Of a DNA stretch of 64,000 bases, positions 18,047 to 24,956 are shown in pieces (position 1 is the stretch's first letter; each line of letters begins with the position of its first letter). Source of the stretch: Paenibacillus pabuli (GTDB taxonomy: Bacteria > Bacillota > Bacilli > Paenibacillales > Paenibacillaceae). Made by a program: the position numbers and the translations under genes. The notes beneath the pieces were generated by a model. The model was not told the origin of the DNA. It worked only from the letters and a program-made list of their open reading frames with translations, and did no database searches. The DNA lies in the NCBI RefSeq assembly GCF_023101145.1, contig NZ_CP073714.1, forward strand, positions 2,170,001 to 2,234,000, written 5' to 3'.

Positions 18047-19053
18047 CAACTCGGAAGAAAAAAGAAGAGGTCCCAACGACAGTTGTTCCAGTTACAGAAA
18101 CATCAGTATCAAACCGAACTGCAGATATCATTGCCGCTGAGATTCGCAGTATTGATCAGCAAGCCCGTCAGTATGTTTTGCAGTCTGCTATCGAGATCGG
18201 TCAGAGGTTGACCGAAGCTAAGGAATTGGTTGGGCATGGAGAATGGGGAGCATGGTTGAAAGATCATGTGAATTACAGTCAATCATCTGCCAACAACTTT
18301 ATGAAAATATCCGTGGAGTATGCGAACTCTCAAACCCTTGGTGTCTTGTCATACAGTCAGGCGGTTGCTTTACTCTCTGTTCCTGCCGAAGAAAGGGAAT
18401 CATTCGTAGAGGATAACAACGCTGCTGAAATGTCGGCTCGTGAGCTTCAGGCGGCCATCAAGGAACGGAAGGAAGCGGAACGCCTACTTGCTGAGGAACA
18501 GGAGCGTGCGAAGGTAGCTGAAGCTGCTCGTATAGAGGAAGAACGGCAACGCGAAGTTCTTCGCGGAGAGTATCAGAAATTACTTGAAGAACGCCAGAAG
18601 CTGGAGAATGAGTTGTCCGCCGCTCAAGAAGAAGCGAAGAAGCCCGGGAAAGCAACCGGCACGGATGCAAAGACCAAAACAGAGTTGCGTAAGGCGGAAA
18701 AGTCTCTATCTGAGTCACAACAACGTCTGGCCGCTTTAGAGGAAGAAATGAAAGCGAAGGAAAACGATGTTGCCTCAAAGGTTGATGCAGCCATTAAGGA
18801 ACGGGAACAGGAACTGGCAGAGCAAGCACGCAAGCGTGAAGAGGAATCTGCAAAACAAGTCGCTGAGCTGCAAGAGCAGTTGCGCAAAAACAACAATACG
18901 GCCGCGATCAAGGTCAAAGTACATTTTGAATCGCTATTGAGCAATTTTAACAGTTTAGTAGGTTCTGTTACCGAGTTGGAAAACGAGGAACAGAAGAAAG
19001 CCATTTCGGAGCGTATAGCCCAGCTATGCGACGATATGAAGTCCAAGCTGTGA
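18043..19053 (+). CDS. DUF3102-domain protein with long coiled coil
   Basis: A protein of 336 residues. Residues 25-130 match DUF3102 (EIRSIDQQARQYVLQSAIEI, LVGHGEWGAWLKDHVNYSQS, VLSYSQAVALL). From about 130 on it is an almost uninterrupted charged coiled coil rich in Glu, Lys, Ala and Gln. Such proteins are common in phage early regions and are suspected to bind DNA. Starts with an ATGA overlap with the PcfJ-like gene. Confidence 0.75.
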   Translation: MTTRKKKEEVPTTVVPVTETSVSNRTADIIAAEIRSIDQQARQYVLQSAIEIGQRLTEAKELVGHGEWGAWLKDHVNYSQSSANNFMKISVEYANSQTLGVLSYSQAVALLSVPAEERESFVEDNNAAEMSARELQAAIKERKEAERLLAEEQERAKVAEAARIEEERQREVLRGEYQKLLEERQKLENELSAAQEEAKKPGKATGTDAKTKTELRKAEKSLSESQQRLAALEEEMKAKENDVASKVDAAIKEREQELAEQARKREEESAKQVAELQEQLRKNNNTAAIKVKVHFESLLSNFNSLVGSVTELENEEQKKAISERIAQLCDDMKSKL

Positions 19054-19105
19054 TGAAATATGAGAGAGTATTTTGATTTCTACTAATTCTTTAAGGTGTG
19101 TTGAG

Positions 19106-19372
19106 ATGATCGAGATATCTTCTAAAGCACAGGCCATCATTGAACATGCGCTTAATCCGCTGATTCGTAAAGGTTGCCGGATTGAGCGCTTGGCAATGAA
19201 TGTTTGTCCTAAGTCACCAATCGCGCAAATGGATAAGGTTCATACCAAGTACGGATCATTACGCATTGAGCCAAATGTTTTCCTGCCCTTGGGCAAGTCA
19301 TACATCATAGAAGATTCTTGGAGAAAGACCAGAGGCTTTACCTGGGTTTCTGGATATCAGCAAAGCAGGTGA
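19106..19372 (+). CDS. Small phage protein, unknown
   Basis: A protein of 88 residues (MIEISSKAQAIIEHALNPLI...), with AAGGTG upstream. No family is recognised. Its stop codon is followed five bases later by the start of the DnaD-like gene. Confidence 0.6.
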   Translation: MIEISSKAQAIIEHALNPLIRKGCRIERLAMNVCPKSPIAQMDKVHTKYGSLRIEPNVFLPLGKSYIIEDSWRKTRGFTWVSGYQQSR

Positions 19373-19377
19373 ATGAA

Positions 19378-20109
19378 ATGAATTACATCGCAGAAATGAC
19401 AGCCTTCACAGATTGGCTCGAAACAAACCCATTGGAGCCATCCGCACAAACTTTGTGGTTTCACTTATTAGTGATAGCAAATAAGAGCGGATGTCCAGAG
19501 TGGTTTACAGTAGCAAATCTGACACTGATGGCTAAGACAGGCGTTTCTGAAAAATCACTAATTAAACATCGAAATGCACTCATCCAAAAAGGACGACTTA
19601 TATATAAGAATCAAGGAAAACAGCAGGCCGGAAAATACCAACTGGTGCACCTTACTGTAAATAATACAGTAAAATGTGCAGTGAACGAGGGTGTAAAAAG
19701 TGCGGTAAAAGATGGAGTAAAGGGTTCAGGATTATTAAGAGATTTTAGTTCTTCTACTTCTACTTCTTCTGATCATGGCGAATACGAATCTTTTTATTCG
19801 GCTCACATGCGAGTGTTTGGAGCTGAATGCAATCCACTGCAAAGCCAGCAACTTGGCGAGTACATTGATAAAGACGGTATGGCAGAAGAGGTTGTTGTAC
19901 GAGCCATTGAACGTGCAGGGATGGCGTCCAAAGGGTATAACTTCAAGCTTATTACCAAGATTTTAAACGATTATTTCATCGGTGGCGTCCGCACGCTGGA
20001 ACAGGCCATTGCCATAGATCGCGAGTACGACAATCGTAAAAGTAAAACAGTCACGAAGCAGACCGCACTAGGGAGCTTTGCAGAAATGGCGAAAGGGATG
20101 GAAACATGA
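19378..20109 (+). CDS. DnaD-like phage replication initiation protein
   Basis: A protein of 243 residues. The N-terminal ~100 residues are a winged-helix domain (LWFHLLVIANKSGCPEWF, LMAKTGVSEKSLIKHRNALI). A low-complexity linker of Ser and Thr follows, then a DnaD/DnaB_2-type C-terminal domain (VVVRAIERA, NFKLITKILNDY). It probably opens the phage origin and recruits the loader and helicase encoded next. It overlaps the loader gene by four bases. Confidence 0.82.
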   Translation: MNYIAEMTAFTDWLETNPLEPSAQTLWFHLLVIANKSGCPEWFTVANLTLMAKTGVSEKSLIKHRNALIQKGRLIYKNQGKQQAGKYQLVHLTVNNTVKCAVNEGVKSAVKDGVKGSGLLRDFSSSTSTSSDHGEYESFYSAHMRVFGAECNPLQSQQLGEYIDKDGMAEEVVVRAIERAGMASKGYNFKLITKILNDYFIGGVRTLEQAIAIDREYDNRKSKTVTKQTALGSFAEMAKGMET

Positions 20110-20462
20110 AGATCAGTGAAGTTGGTAAGCTGTTCGACAAGATCATAGAGTTTTATCCAGCCTTTACAGGGACTGCTTCAAAGCTCCAGAGCTGGCATGA
20201 GGCCCTAACCGATATTCCATTTGAACTGGCACAAAGCAATCTCAAGAAATATGTTGCTGATCCAGATAACAAGTATCCACCGCATCCGGGAGCATTGGCA
20301 AAGAAGCCTGTTTTTACTGATAGTGACCGTTACCACGCTGGCTTGAAGACATCTGGACAACGGACACTGCAAGAAAATGAAAAACTAAGTATTGGTGCAG
20401 TTGGGCCGACAGAAGAACAGCGCAGAAAGGTACGTGATTTGCTTGAACAAAAACGAACTTGA
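20106..20462 (+). CDS. Replicative helicase loader/inhibitor (G39P-like)
   Basis: A protein of 118 residues with the all-helical pattern LFDKIIEFYPAFTGTASKLQ, SWHEALTDIPFELAQ and NKYPPHPGALA, typical of the SPP1 G39P family that delivers DnaB-type helicase to the origin. The position between the DnaD-like and helicase genes agrees. The end overlaps the helicase start. Confidence 0.8.
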   Translation: MKISEVGKLFDKIIEFYPAFTGTASKLQSWHEALTDIPFELAQSNLKKYVADPDNKYPPHPGALAKKPVFTDSDRYHAGLKTSGQRTLQENEKLSIGAVGPTEEQRRKVRDLLEQKRT

Positions 20463-21828
20463 GTTGCCACATAGTCTTGAAGCCGAACAATCGGTTCTTG
20501 GTGCAGTATTGATTGATCCAAACGCATTCCTAAATGTAGCGGATACCTTGTCCGTGGGACATTTTTACGCCAATCAACACAGGGTCACTTACTCGGCAAT
20601 GAAAGAGTTATCCGAAGAGGGAAAGAGCATTGATTTGGTTTCCATAACGGCAAAGCTTCAGGACAATCGGCAATTAGATACAGCAGGTGGTGTTAGCTAC
20701 CTTGCAAGGATGTCGAAGAGCGTTCCAACAGCAGCCAATATCACGCATTATGCCGAAATAATGCATGACAGATACTTGCACCGGACAACCATTCTCTCAC
20801 TACAAGAACAGCTCCAAAACGCATGGAAATCAGATAACGGCATGATGGCTTTGGCAAGTGTGCAGACGGCTGCAATGAATCTATCAGACAAGGCAGTGAG
20901 AGGAAAAGAGTTTCGTACAGCTCATGATGTTTTCCTTGCTGCATTTGAAATTATGGAACAACGATTTGCTAATTCGGGCGATGAGGTGACAGGCATTAGG
21001 TCTGGGTACGTTGATCTGGACCGGATGACATCGGGCTTCCAAAATAGCGACTTGATTATTGTAGCAGCTCGCCCATCCGTGGGTAAAACGGCTTTCGCGC
21101 TGAATATTGCCCAGCATGCCGTGCTTAAAGAACAAAAGAGAGTAGCCGTTTTCTCGCTTGAAATGTCCGCTGAACAACTTGCGCTACGGATGATTAGTGC
21201 AGAAGGTAATATTGAAGCGAATCGGATACGCACAGGATTTCTTCGTGGTGATGATTGGGAAAAGGCTACAACTGTAATTTCTTCTCTAGGAGAAGCACAA
21301 CTTTTTATTGATGACTCAGCAGCGCTTACGGCTCAAGGGATTATCAACAAATGCCGAAGACTGCACCAGAAATTTGGATTGGATATGATCGTAATTGATT
21401 ATCTGCAATTAGTGAGCGGTGAAAAGGGTAAGGAAAATCGCCAACAGGAGGTAACGGACATTTCTCGCAAGTTCAAACAATTAGCTCGCGAGCTACATAT
21501 TCCGGTTATCGCATTATCGCAACTTAATCGTGCGGTTGAGCAGCGGCAGGATAAACGGCCAATGATGTCCGATCTAAGGGAATCGGGCGCTATCGAGCAA
21601 GATGCAGATATTGTTGCTTTCCTGCACCGAGAAGATTATTACGATGCCGAGACTGAGAAGAAGAACATTATTGAGATTATCATTGCCAAGCAACGTAACG
21701 GCCCAGTGGGAACGGTCGAACTGGTATTTATGAAAGACTACAATAAATTTGTTAATTATGATCGAACGCCACCGCCGTTTACCACCAATCACAAGCACGA
21801 CATGCCAGACATGTACAGACAGGGGTGA
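20443..21828 (+). CDS. DnaB-type replicative DNA helicase
   Basis: A protein of about 461 residues. The N-terminal DnaB domain (PHSLEAEQSVLGAVLIDPN) is followed by a RecA-like helicase domain with Walker A ARPSVGKTAFALN, Walker B MIVIDYLQLV and SQLNRAVEQR. It unwinds the phage replication fork. The start is uncertain: TTG 20443 or GTG 20434, both overlapping the loader gene and both downstream of AGAAAGG. TTG gives the normal spacing of the N-terminal domain. Confidence 0.93.
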   Translation: MNKNELELPHSLEAEQSVLGAVLIDPNAFLNVADTLSVGHFYANQHRVTYSAMKELSEEGKSIDLVSITAKLQDNRQLDTAGGVSYLARMSKSVPTAANITHYAEIMHDRYLHRTTILSLQEQLQNAWKSDNGMMALASVQTAAMNLSDKAVRGKEFRTAHDVFLAAFEIMEQRFANSGDEVTGIRSGYVDLDRMTSGFQNSDLIIVAARPSVGKTAFALNIAQHAVLKEQKRVAVFSLEMSAEQLALRMISAEGNIEANRIRTGFLRGDDWEKATTVISSLGEAQLFIDDSAALTAQGIINKCRRLHQKFGLDMIVIDYLQLVSGEKGKENRQQEVTDISRKFKQLARELHIPVIALSQLNRAVEQRQDKRPMMSDLRESGAIEQDADIVAFLHREDYYDAETEKKNIIEIIIAKQRNGPVGTVELVFMKDYNKFVNYDRTPPPFTTNHKHDMPDMYRQG

Positions 21829-21832
21829 TCAA

Positions 21833-22342
21833 ATGAAAGCATTTGTGGGGAAACTTTATGACTTGGGAGAGACCACACCTAGTAGCTGCCGGAGAGCAAT
21901 CAGAATCGCAAAACGATTATATAAGAAAGCTGACGCTGATGACAAAAAAATTCTTTCAGATATTATCAGCGAATGTGAGTTCGTTGAAGAATGGTTATCA
22001 ACCGGAAGAAGGCCAGGTAACAAACGTGGTGTTGAACGCTTGGCAGCATATCAGCGTGAAGTACTTGTTGATCCGCTCAAAATGCAAGCCTACGTAAGCA
22101 ATTCGAAGGCAGGCAGCCCAAGTAACTTGACCGATTGGCAAAGGTTCCAAATCAGCGATGCCCTTTCAAGGCTGAGTGATCGGGAACGCGAATGTTATGT
22201 ACTGGCTCACGGCGAGTGTTTTTCTCACAGCGCTATAGCCAACATGCTATATATAAGTAAAGATTCCGTTTCGGAATACATTGACCGTGCACAAAGAAAA
22301 ATTTCAAAAGATTTGGAGAGCAGCTTGTTTTTGATCCAATAG
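21833..22342 (+). CDS. Sigma-70 region-4-like phage transcription regulator
   Basis: A protein of 169 residues. The C-terminal ~70 residues look like sigma region 4 or a related HTH (DALSRLSDRERECYVLAHGE, HSAIANMLYISKDSVSEYID). Phages of Bacillus and Paenibacillus carry such proteins at the end of the early region, where they activate late genes (compare Xpf of PBSX). AGGGGTGATCAA precedes the ATG. The gene ends exactly where a copy of the repressor operator begins. Confidence 0.7.
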   Translation: MKAFVGKLYDLGETTPSSCRRAIRIAKRLYKKADADDKKILSDIISECEFVEEWLSTGRRPGNKRGVERLAAYQREVLVDPLKMQAYVSNSKAGSPSNLTDWQRFQISDALSRLSDRERECYVLAHGECFSHSAIANMLYISKDSVSEYIDRAQRKISKDLESSLFLIQ

Positions 22343-22362
22343 CCGCTAAAAGCGGAGTTTTT
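22343..22362 (+). promoter_or_regulatory. Distal operator copy that could also act as a weak terminator
   Basis: CCGCTAAAAGCGG is the exact reverse complement of the lytic-promoter operator at 13647-13659. It begins on the base after the stop codon of the sigma-like gene and is followed by AGTTTTTT, so a short 5-bp hairpin terminator is an alternative reading. Confidence 0.5.
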
Positions 22363-22417
22363 TGTCCCACGAATGCCACCTATAGGTAAGAACTATAATA
22401 AAGGAGTTGTTAATAGT

Positions 22418-22483
22418 TTGGAACAATCGCACGAACGGGCATCGACAATCGATGTCCTTTTTGCTGTATCACTCAGGAGGTAA
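22418..22483 (+). CDS. Possible 21-residue leader peptide spanning a terminator
   Basis: TTG 22418 follows AAGGAG; the frame encodes 21 residues ending in SLRR and stops inside the ribosome site of the next gene. The terminator hairpin at 22437-22462 lies within it. Translation of the leader could therefore prevent termination. Coding status is a hypothesis. Confidence 0.3.
   Translation: MEQSHERASTIDVLFAVSLRR
22437..22462 (+). terminator. Rho-independent terminator at the end of the early region
   Basis: The stem GGGCATCGA/TCGATGTCC (one G-T pair) with loop CAA is followed by five T. Confidence 0.7.
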
Positions 22484-22487
22484 TCCC

Positions 22488-22625
22488 ATGGCGATTAAAG
22501 CAGTCAAACGTCCTCCACCTATACCTGTGAAGTCAGAACTTCAACCGGATAAATGTCGTGGATGCGTATGGGGAACATGGACGGGAAATGTGCAGTTATG
22601 TTTGACACCTGAATGCAGGAAGTAA
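22488..22625 (+). CDS. Small Cys-containing phage protein
   Basis: A protein of 45 residues (MAIKAVKRPPPIPVKSELQP...) with a CRGC pair and two further Cys (LCLTPEC), a possible zinc knuckle. CAGGAGG precedes the ATG at ideal spacing. No family is recognised. Confidence 0.55.
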   Translation: MAIKAVKRPPPIPVKSELQPDKCRGCVWGTWTGNVQLCLTPECRK

Positions 22626-22644
22626 TTTTATAGGAGGCGATTAT

Positions 22645-22851
22645 ATGAATCCAGTGATTCAAAATAATTTTAAGTACCACAAGGCAGATGAGGCAAAAGG
22701 GAAAAAGCATGATACGGTTCGTGATAGCTGTAGGGATTTAGCGGACGCATTGGATAAACTCCTTCCCAATAGTAGGGAGAAATCACTTGCTCTGACGAAG
22801 CTTGAGGAAACGATGATGTGGGCCAACGCGGCGATTGCAAGGAATGATTAA
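22645..22851 (+). CDS. Acb2/Tad1-hairpin-domain protein (probable anti-CBASS or anti-Thoeris sponge)
   Basis: A protein of 68 residues. The C-terminal half NSREKSLALTKLEETMMWANAAIARND carries the pattern SREKSLA-T-LEE--MWANAAIAR that marks the Acb2/Tad1 hairpin family. Members of that family sequester cyclic oligonucleotide or cyclic ADP-ribose signals and so disable CBASS or Thoeris defence. The N-terminal NNFKYHKADEAKG also fits. AGGAGGCG precedes the ATG. The gene sits among other small genes of the accessory region before packaging. Its ligand cannot be told from sequence. Confidence 0.8.
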   Translation: MNPVIQNNFKYHKADEAKGKKHDTVRDSCRDLADALDKLLPNSREKSLALTKLEETMMWANAAIARND

Positions 22852-23053
22852 TCCAAAGCCGAGTAGCGTAAGTATGTCGAGCGCCATTCCAATTACTACT
22901 CAGCCTGTTGCGTTGCCGATCATGAGGGAGAGCGTTGTTGTTCCGATCTATGACGGCGAAAAGACGGTCAGGGTATCGGTTTACAAGGATGAACTTGAAA
23001 GCATGATCAAGCGATCAATGGGATTTGGAATATCACCAGGGAGGCAAGCGTGA
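22844..23053 (+). CDS. Small phage protein, unknown
   Basis: A protein of 69 residues (MINPKPSSVSMSSAIPITTQ...). The C-terminal half VVVPIYDGEKTVRVSVYKDE suggests a small beta domain. It overlaps the end of the Acb2/Tad1-like gene by eight bases and the next start by one base, so the three are translationally coupled. No family is recognised. Confidence 0.55.
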   Translation: MINPKPSSVSMSSAIPITTQPVALPIMRESVVVPIYDGEKTVRVSVYKDELESMIKRSMGFGISPGRQA

Positions 23054-23331
23054 TGAATAGTGATATGGATCGGATCAATGATCGACTAAAGTACATGTTC
23101 GCTAAAATGCGCCAAGCTTTTATACGCTTAAGCGAAGATTTCGCTGCCATGGCCAACGCGATCCGGAAGCGTCAGGAAGTCATTGATCTGCTGGAGTTGA
23201 TCGAGCCGTATGATGAGCAACCGCCGAAGACGAAGCCACTACGCTTACTGGATCAGCCGAAAGCTTTGCCTATAAAACATCAAGTGATGAATCGCAAGCC
23301 GTTGCGTGCTGTGGCAAGAAGCAGTTGTTAA
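23053..23331 (+). CDS. Small phage protein, unknown
   Basis: A protein of 92 residues with a helical N-terminus (NDRLKYMFAKMRQAFIRLSE) and a basic, Pro-rich C-terminus. The start codon overlaps the previous stop (TGATG). GGGAGGC is the ribosome site. No family is recognised. Confidence 0.55.
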   Translation: MNSDMDRINDRLKYMFAKMRQAFIRLSEDFAAMANAIRKRQEVIDLLELIEPYDEQPPKTKPLRLLDQPKALPIKHQVMNRKPLRAVARSSC

Positions 23332-23341
23332 TCTGACCGTA

Positions 23342-23359
23342 TTCCCAAACGCTTGGGAA
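23342..23359. repeat. Inverted repeat TTCCCAA-ACGC-TTGGGAA, copy 1 of 3
   Basis: Perfect 7-bp arms with a 4-base centre, 10 bases after the preceding stop and upstream of the integrase-fold gene. Related copies occur at 32968-32983 and 46258-46273, each at the 3' end of a phage gene. Confidence 0.7.
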
Positions 23360-23375
23360 ATTGTGAGGTGGTGAG

Positions 23376-23921
23376 ATGAAATATGTTCAACCCATTCGGG
23401 ACAAGGAAATCATTGAAGATATCAAACTGAAACTGATACGGAAGGAAGATCCGCGAGACTATTTCCTGTTTGTTATTGGGATTAATGTTGGCTTCCGAAT
23501 ATCAGACATATTGCCGCTGCGTGTTCGTGATCTGAAGAAGCCTTTGATTTACATCACAGAGAAGAAGACGCGGAAGCAGCAGGCATTCGAAATGAACCAT
23601 ACAGTTAGACGCGAGTTGTTAAAGCTGATCGGTGACCGCCGAGATGATGAGTTCCTGATTAAGAGTAGGGAAGGAATCAATAAGCCATTGGGCAGATCGA
23701 TGACCTATAAGATTATGAGAGCCATCACGAGAGAGTACGGTCTTGAAGGGATTGGAAATCACACGCTCAGGAAAACGTATGGGTATCATTTCTACAAGGA
23801 AACGAAGGATATCGCAACTCTTCAGAAGATATTCAACCATTCTGACCCGGACGTGACCTTGCGTTATATTGGTATTACGCAGGACACAATCAACCTATCA
23901 ACGAGACGGTTCAGACTATGA
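23376..23921 (+). CDS. Tyrosine-recombinase-fold protein, catalytic domain only
   Basis: A protein of 181 residues. Catalytic pattern: Arg in GFRISD, Lys in EKKTRKQQ, HTLRKTYG, and H-SDPDVTLRYIG with the nucleophile Tyr. It lacks the N-terminal arm- and core-binding domains of true phage integrases. Short proteins of this kind are common just before the packaging genes in Bacillus-type phages and their role is not settled. It is probably not the integrase, because a serine recombinase borders attL. GAGGTGGTGAG precedes the ATG. Confidence 0.82.
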   Translation: MKYVQPIRDKEIIEDIKLKLIRKEDPRDYFLFVIGINVGFRISDILPLRVRDLKKPLIYITEKKTRKQQAFEMNHTVRRELLKLIGDRRDDEFLIKSREGINKPLGRSMTYKIMRAITREYGLEGIGNHTLRKTYGYHFYKETKDIATLQKIFNHSDPDVTLRYIGITQDTINLSTRRFRL

Positions 23922-24037
23922 GTTACCCATAAAATGAAGGTGTGGAACTGGTAAATGTACGAAGCCGGAAAGCCTTGGTGCATAAGGGTTTGTTGGACGT
24001 TGACGAGTTCCCCACAATTTAAGATAAGGGTAATTCA
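23919..24037 (+). ncRNA. Candidate structured RNA between integrase-fold gene and HNH gene
   Basis: Three nested helices can be drawn. P1 is 23919-23928 with 24028-24037 (10 pairs, one G-U). P2 is TGTGGAACT 23941-23949 with 24006-24016 (9 pairs, 2-base bulge). P3 is AAAGCCTT 23969-23976 with AAGGGTTT 23984-23991 (one mismatch). P1 begins on the stop codon of the upstream gene. No reading frame with a ribosome site covers the region. The fold was made by eye; it could be a regulatory RNA or a packaging-related DNA element. Confidence 0.45.
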
Positions 24038-24091
24038 CTTTTATACAGAAAATGAATAAAATCAGGGTTTCAGAAGCAGAGATTCTATTGA

Positions 24092-24136
24092 TTTCAGCAG
24101 AAAGATTGCCTCAATGATGCGGCTTGTCGGCTGAAA
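24092..24136. repeat. Inverted repeat TTTCAGC/GCTGAAA in the gap before the HNH gene
   Basis: Seven-base arms at 24092-24098 and 24130-24136 with a 31-base loop, following the candidate structured RNA. May be a further helix of it. Confidence 0.4.
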
Positions 24137-24178
24137 ACTAATAACAAAATACAACGAATATTTATGCATGGAGGGATT

Positions 24179-24487
24179 ATGAGCGGATCGTTCTATAAAT
24201 CCACCAAGTGGAAGAGGAAGCGGGCGGTTATTTTACGTAGGGATGAATACGCGTGCCGACAGAGCAAAAGGTACGGTAAGACCGAACCGGCTACTACGGT
24301 ACATCACATCTACCCATTCGAGTTTTACCCAGAGCTGGCGCTGGTTGAGTGGAATTTAATCTCGCTTTCTGACAAGCAACACAACGCCATGCATGATAGG
24401 GTGACCCACGAGCTTACGGAACTCGGTTTAGCTTGGCAAGAACGAGTTCGGAAGCAATTCGAAGAATGGCAAGGAAAGGGAAATTAA
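24179..24487 (+). CDS. HNH endonuclease of the packaging module
   Basis: A protein of 102 residues. HNH motif: TTVHHIYPFEFYPELALVEW, NLISL, HNAMHD. In HK97-type cos phages an HNH protein is encoded beside the terminase and assists cos cleavage by the large subunit. GGAGGG precedes ATG 24179. The usual CxxC zinc pairs are absent. Confidence 0.88.
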   Translation: MSGSFYKSTKWKRKRAVILRRDEYACRQSKRYGKTEPATTVHHIYPFEFYPELALVEWNLISLSDKQHNAMHDRVTHELTELGLAWQERVRKQFEEWQGKGN

Positions 24488-24489
24488 TA

Positions 24490-24600
24490 TTTATCTGATA
24501 TCCCCCCTCCCTTCCGGGGTCGAGCCGGGCCCCCAGGGACCGGGCAGGGGAGCCTTTTCCAATAGAGCGGGTCTCCAAAAGTTTTTTTGGGGAGGTGAGG
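24490..24600. other. cos: Probable cos site region
   Basis: The 115-base gap between the HNH and small terminase genes is unlike its surroundings: C-runs and G-runs (CCCCCCTCCC, CCGGGG, CCGGGCCCCC, GACCGGGCAGGGG) with overlapping inverted repeats, then an A/T patch CCAAAAGTTTTTTTGG. In HNH-associated phages of this type cos lies here. The cut position cannot be read. Confidence 0.55.
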
Positions 24601-24602
24601 AC

Positions 24603-24956
24603 GTGGCGGAGGCAACCGAAAAAGAAAAGATCAAACGGAAGACCGTTGCCGAAATGAAGAAGCTCGGCGTGTACAAAAAAGAGTATGGCCGGGTGATTGA
24701 AATATATGCGGAGCTGGTCGCACAATACGATAAGCTTAATCGTGACTTTGAGGATGGTGGATATAAGTTCCAAGTAATTACTGCCCAAGGGGGCGCGAAG
24801 AAAGCACCGATTGTCGCCACGCTGGAAACGCTGCGCAAAGACATCCTGACTTACTCGGATCGGCTCTGTCTTAATCCTAAGTCGATTGAGACAGTGACAA
24901 CCGATAATAAGAAAGGCAAATCAAAACTGGCAGGAGTGCTGGGTGGTCATAAGTGA
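24603..24956 (+). CDS. Terminase small subunit, P27 family
   Basis: A protein of 117 residues from GTG, with GGGGAGGTGAGG upstream. Helical pattern [20 protein letters not shown] and [20 protein letters not shown] are typical of P27-type small terminases, which bind the packaging site. It overlaps the large subunit gene by four bases. Confidence 0.88.
   Translation: MAEATEKEKIKRKTVAEMKKLGVYKKEYGRVIEIYAELVAQYDKLNRDFEDGGYKFQVITAQGGAKKAPIVATLETLRKDILTYSDRLCLNPKSIETVTTDNKKGKSKLAGVLGGHK

Noticed and set aside
23376-23921. Tyrosine recombinase as the integrase of the prophage
   Set aside because: It is 11-12 kb from attL and lacks the N-terminal binding domains, while a complete serine recombinase borders attL and the att sites share only a few bases, as serine recombinases require.
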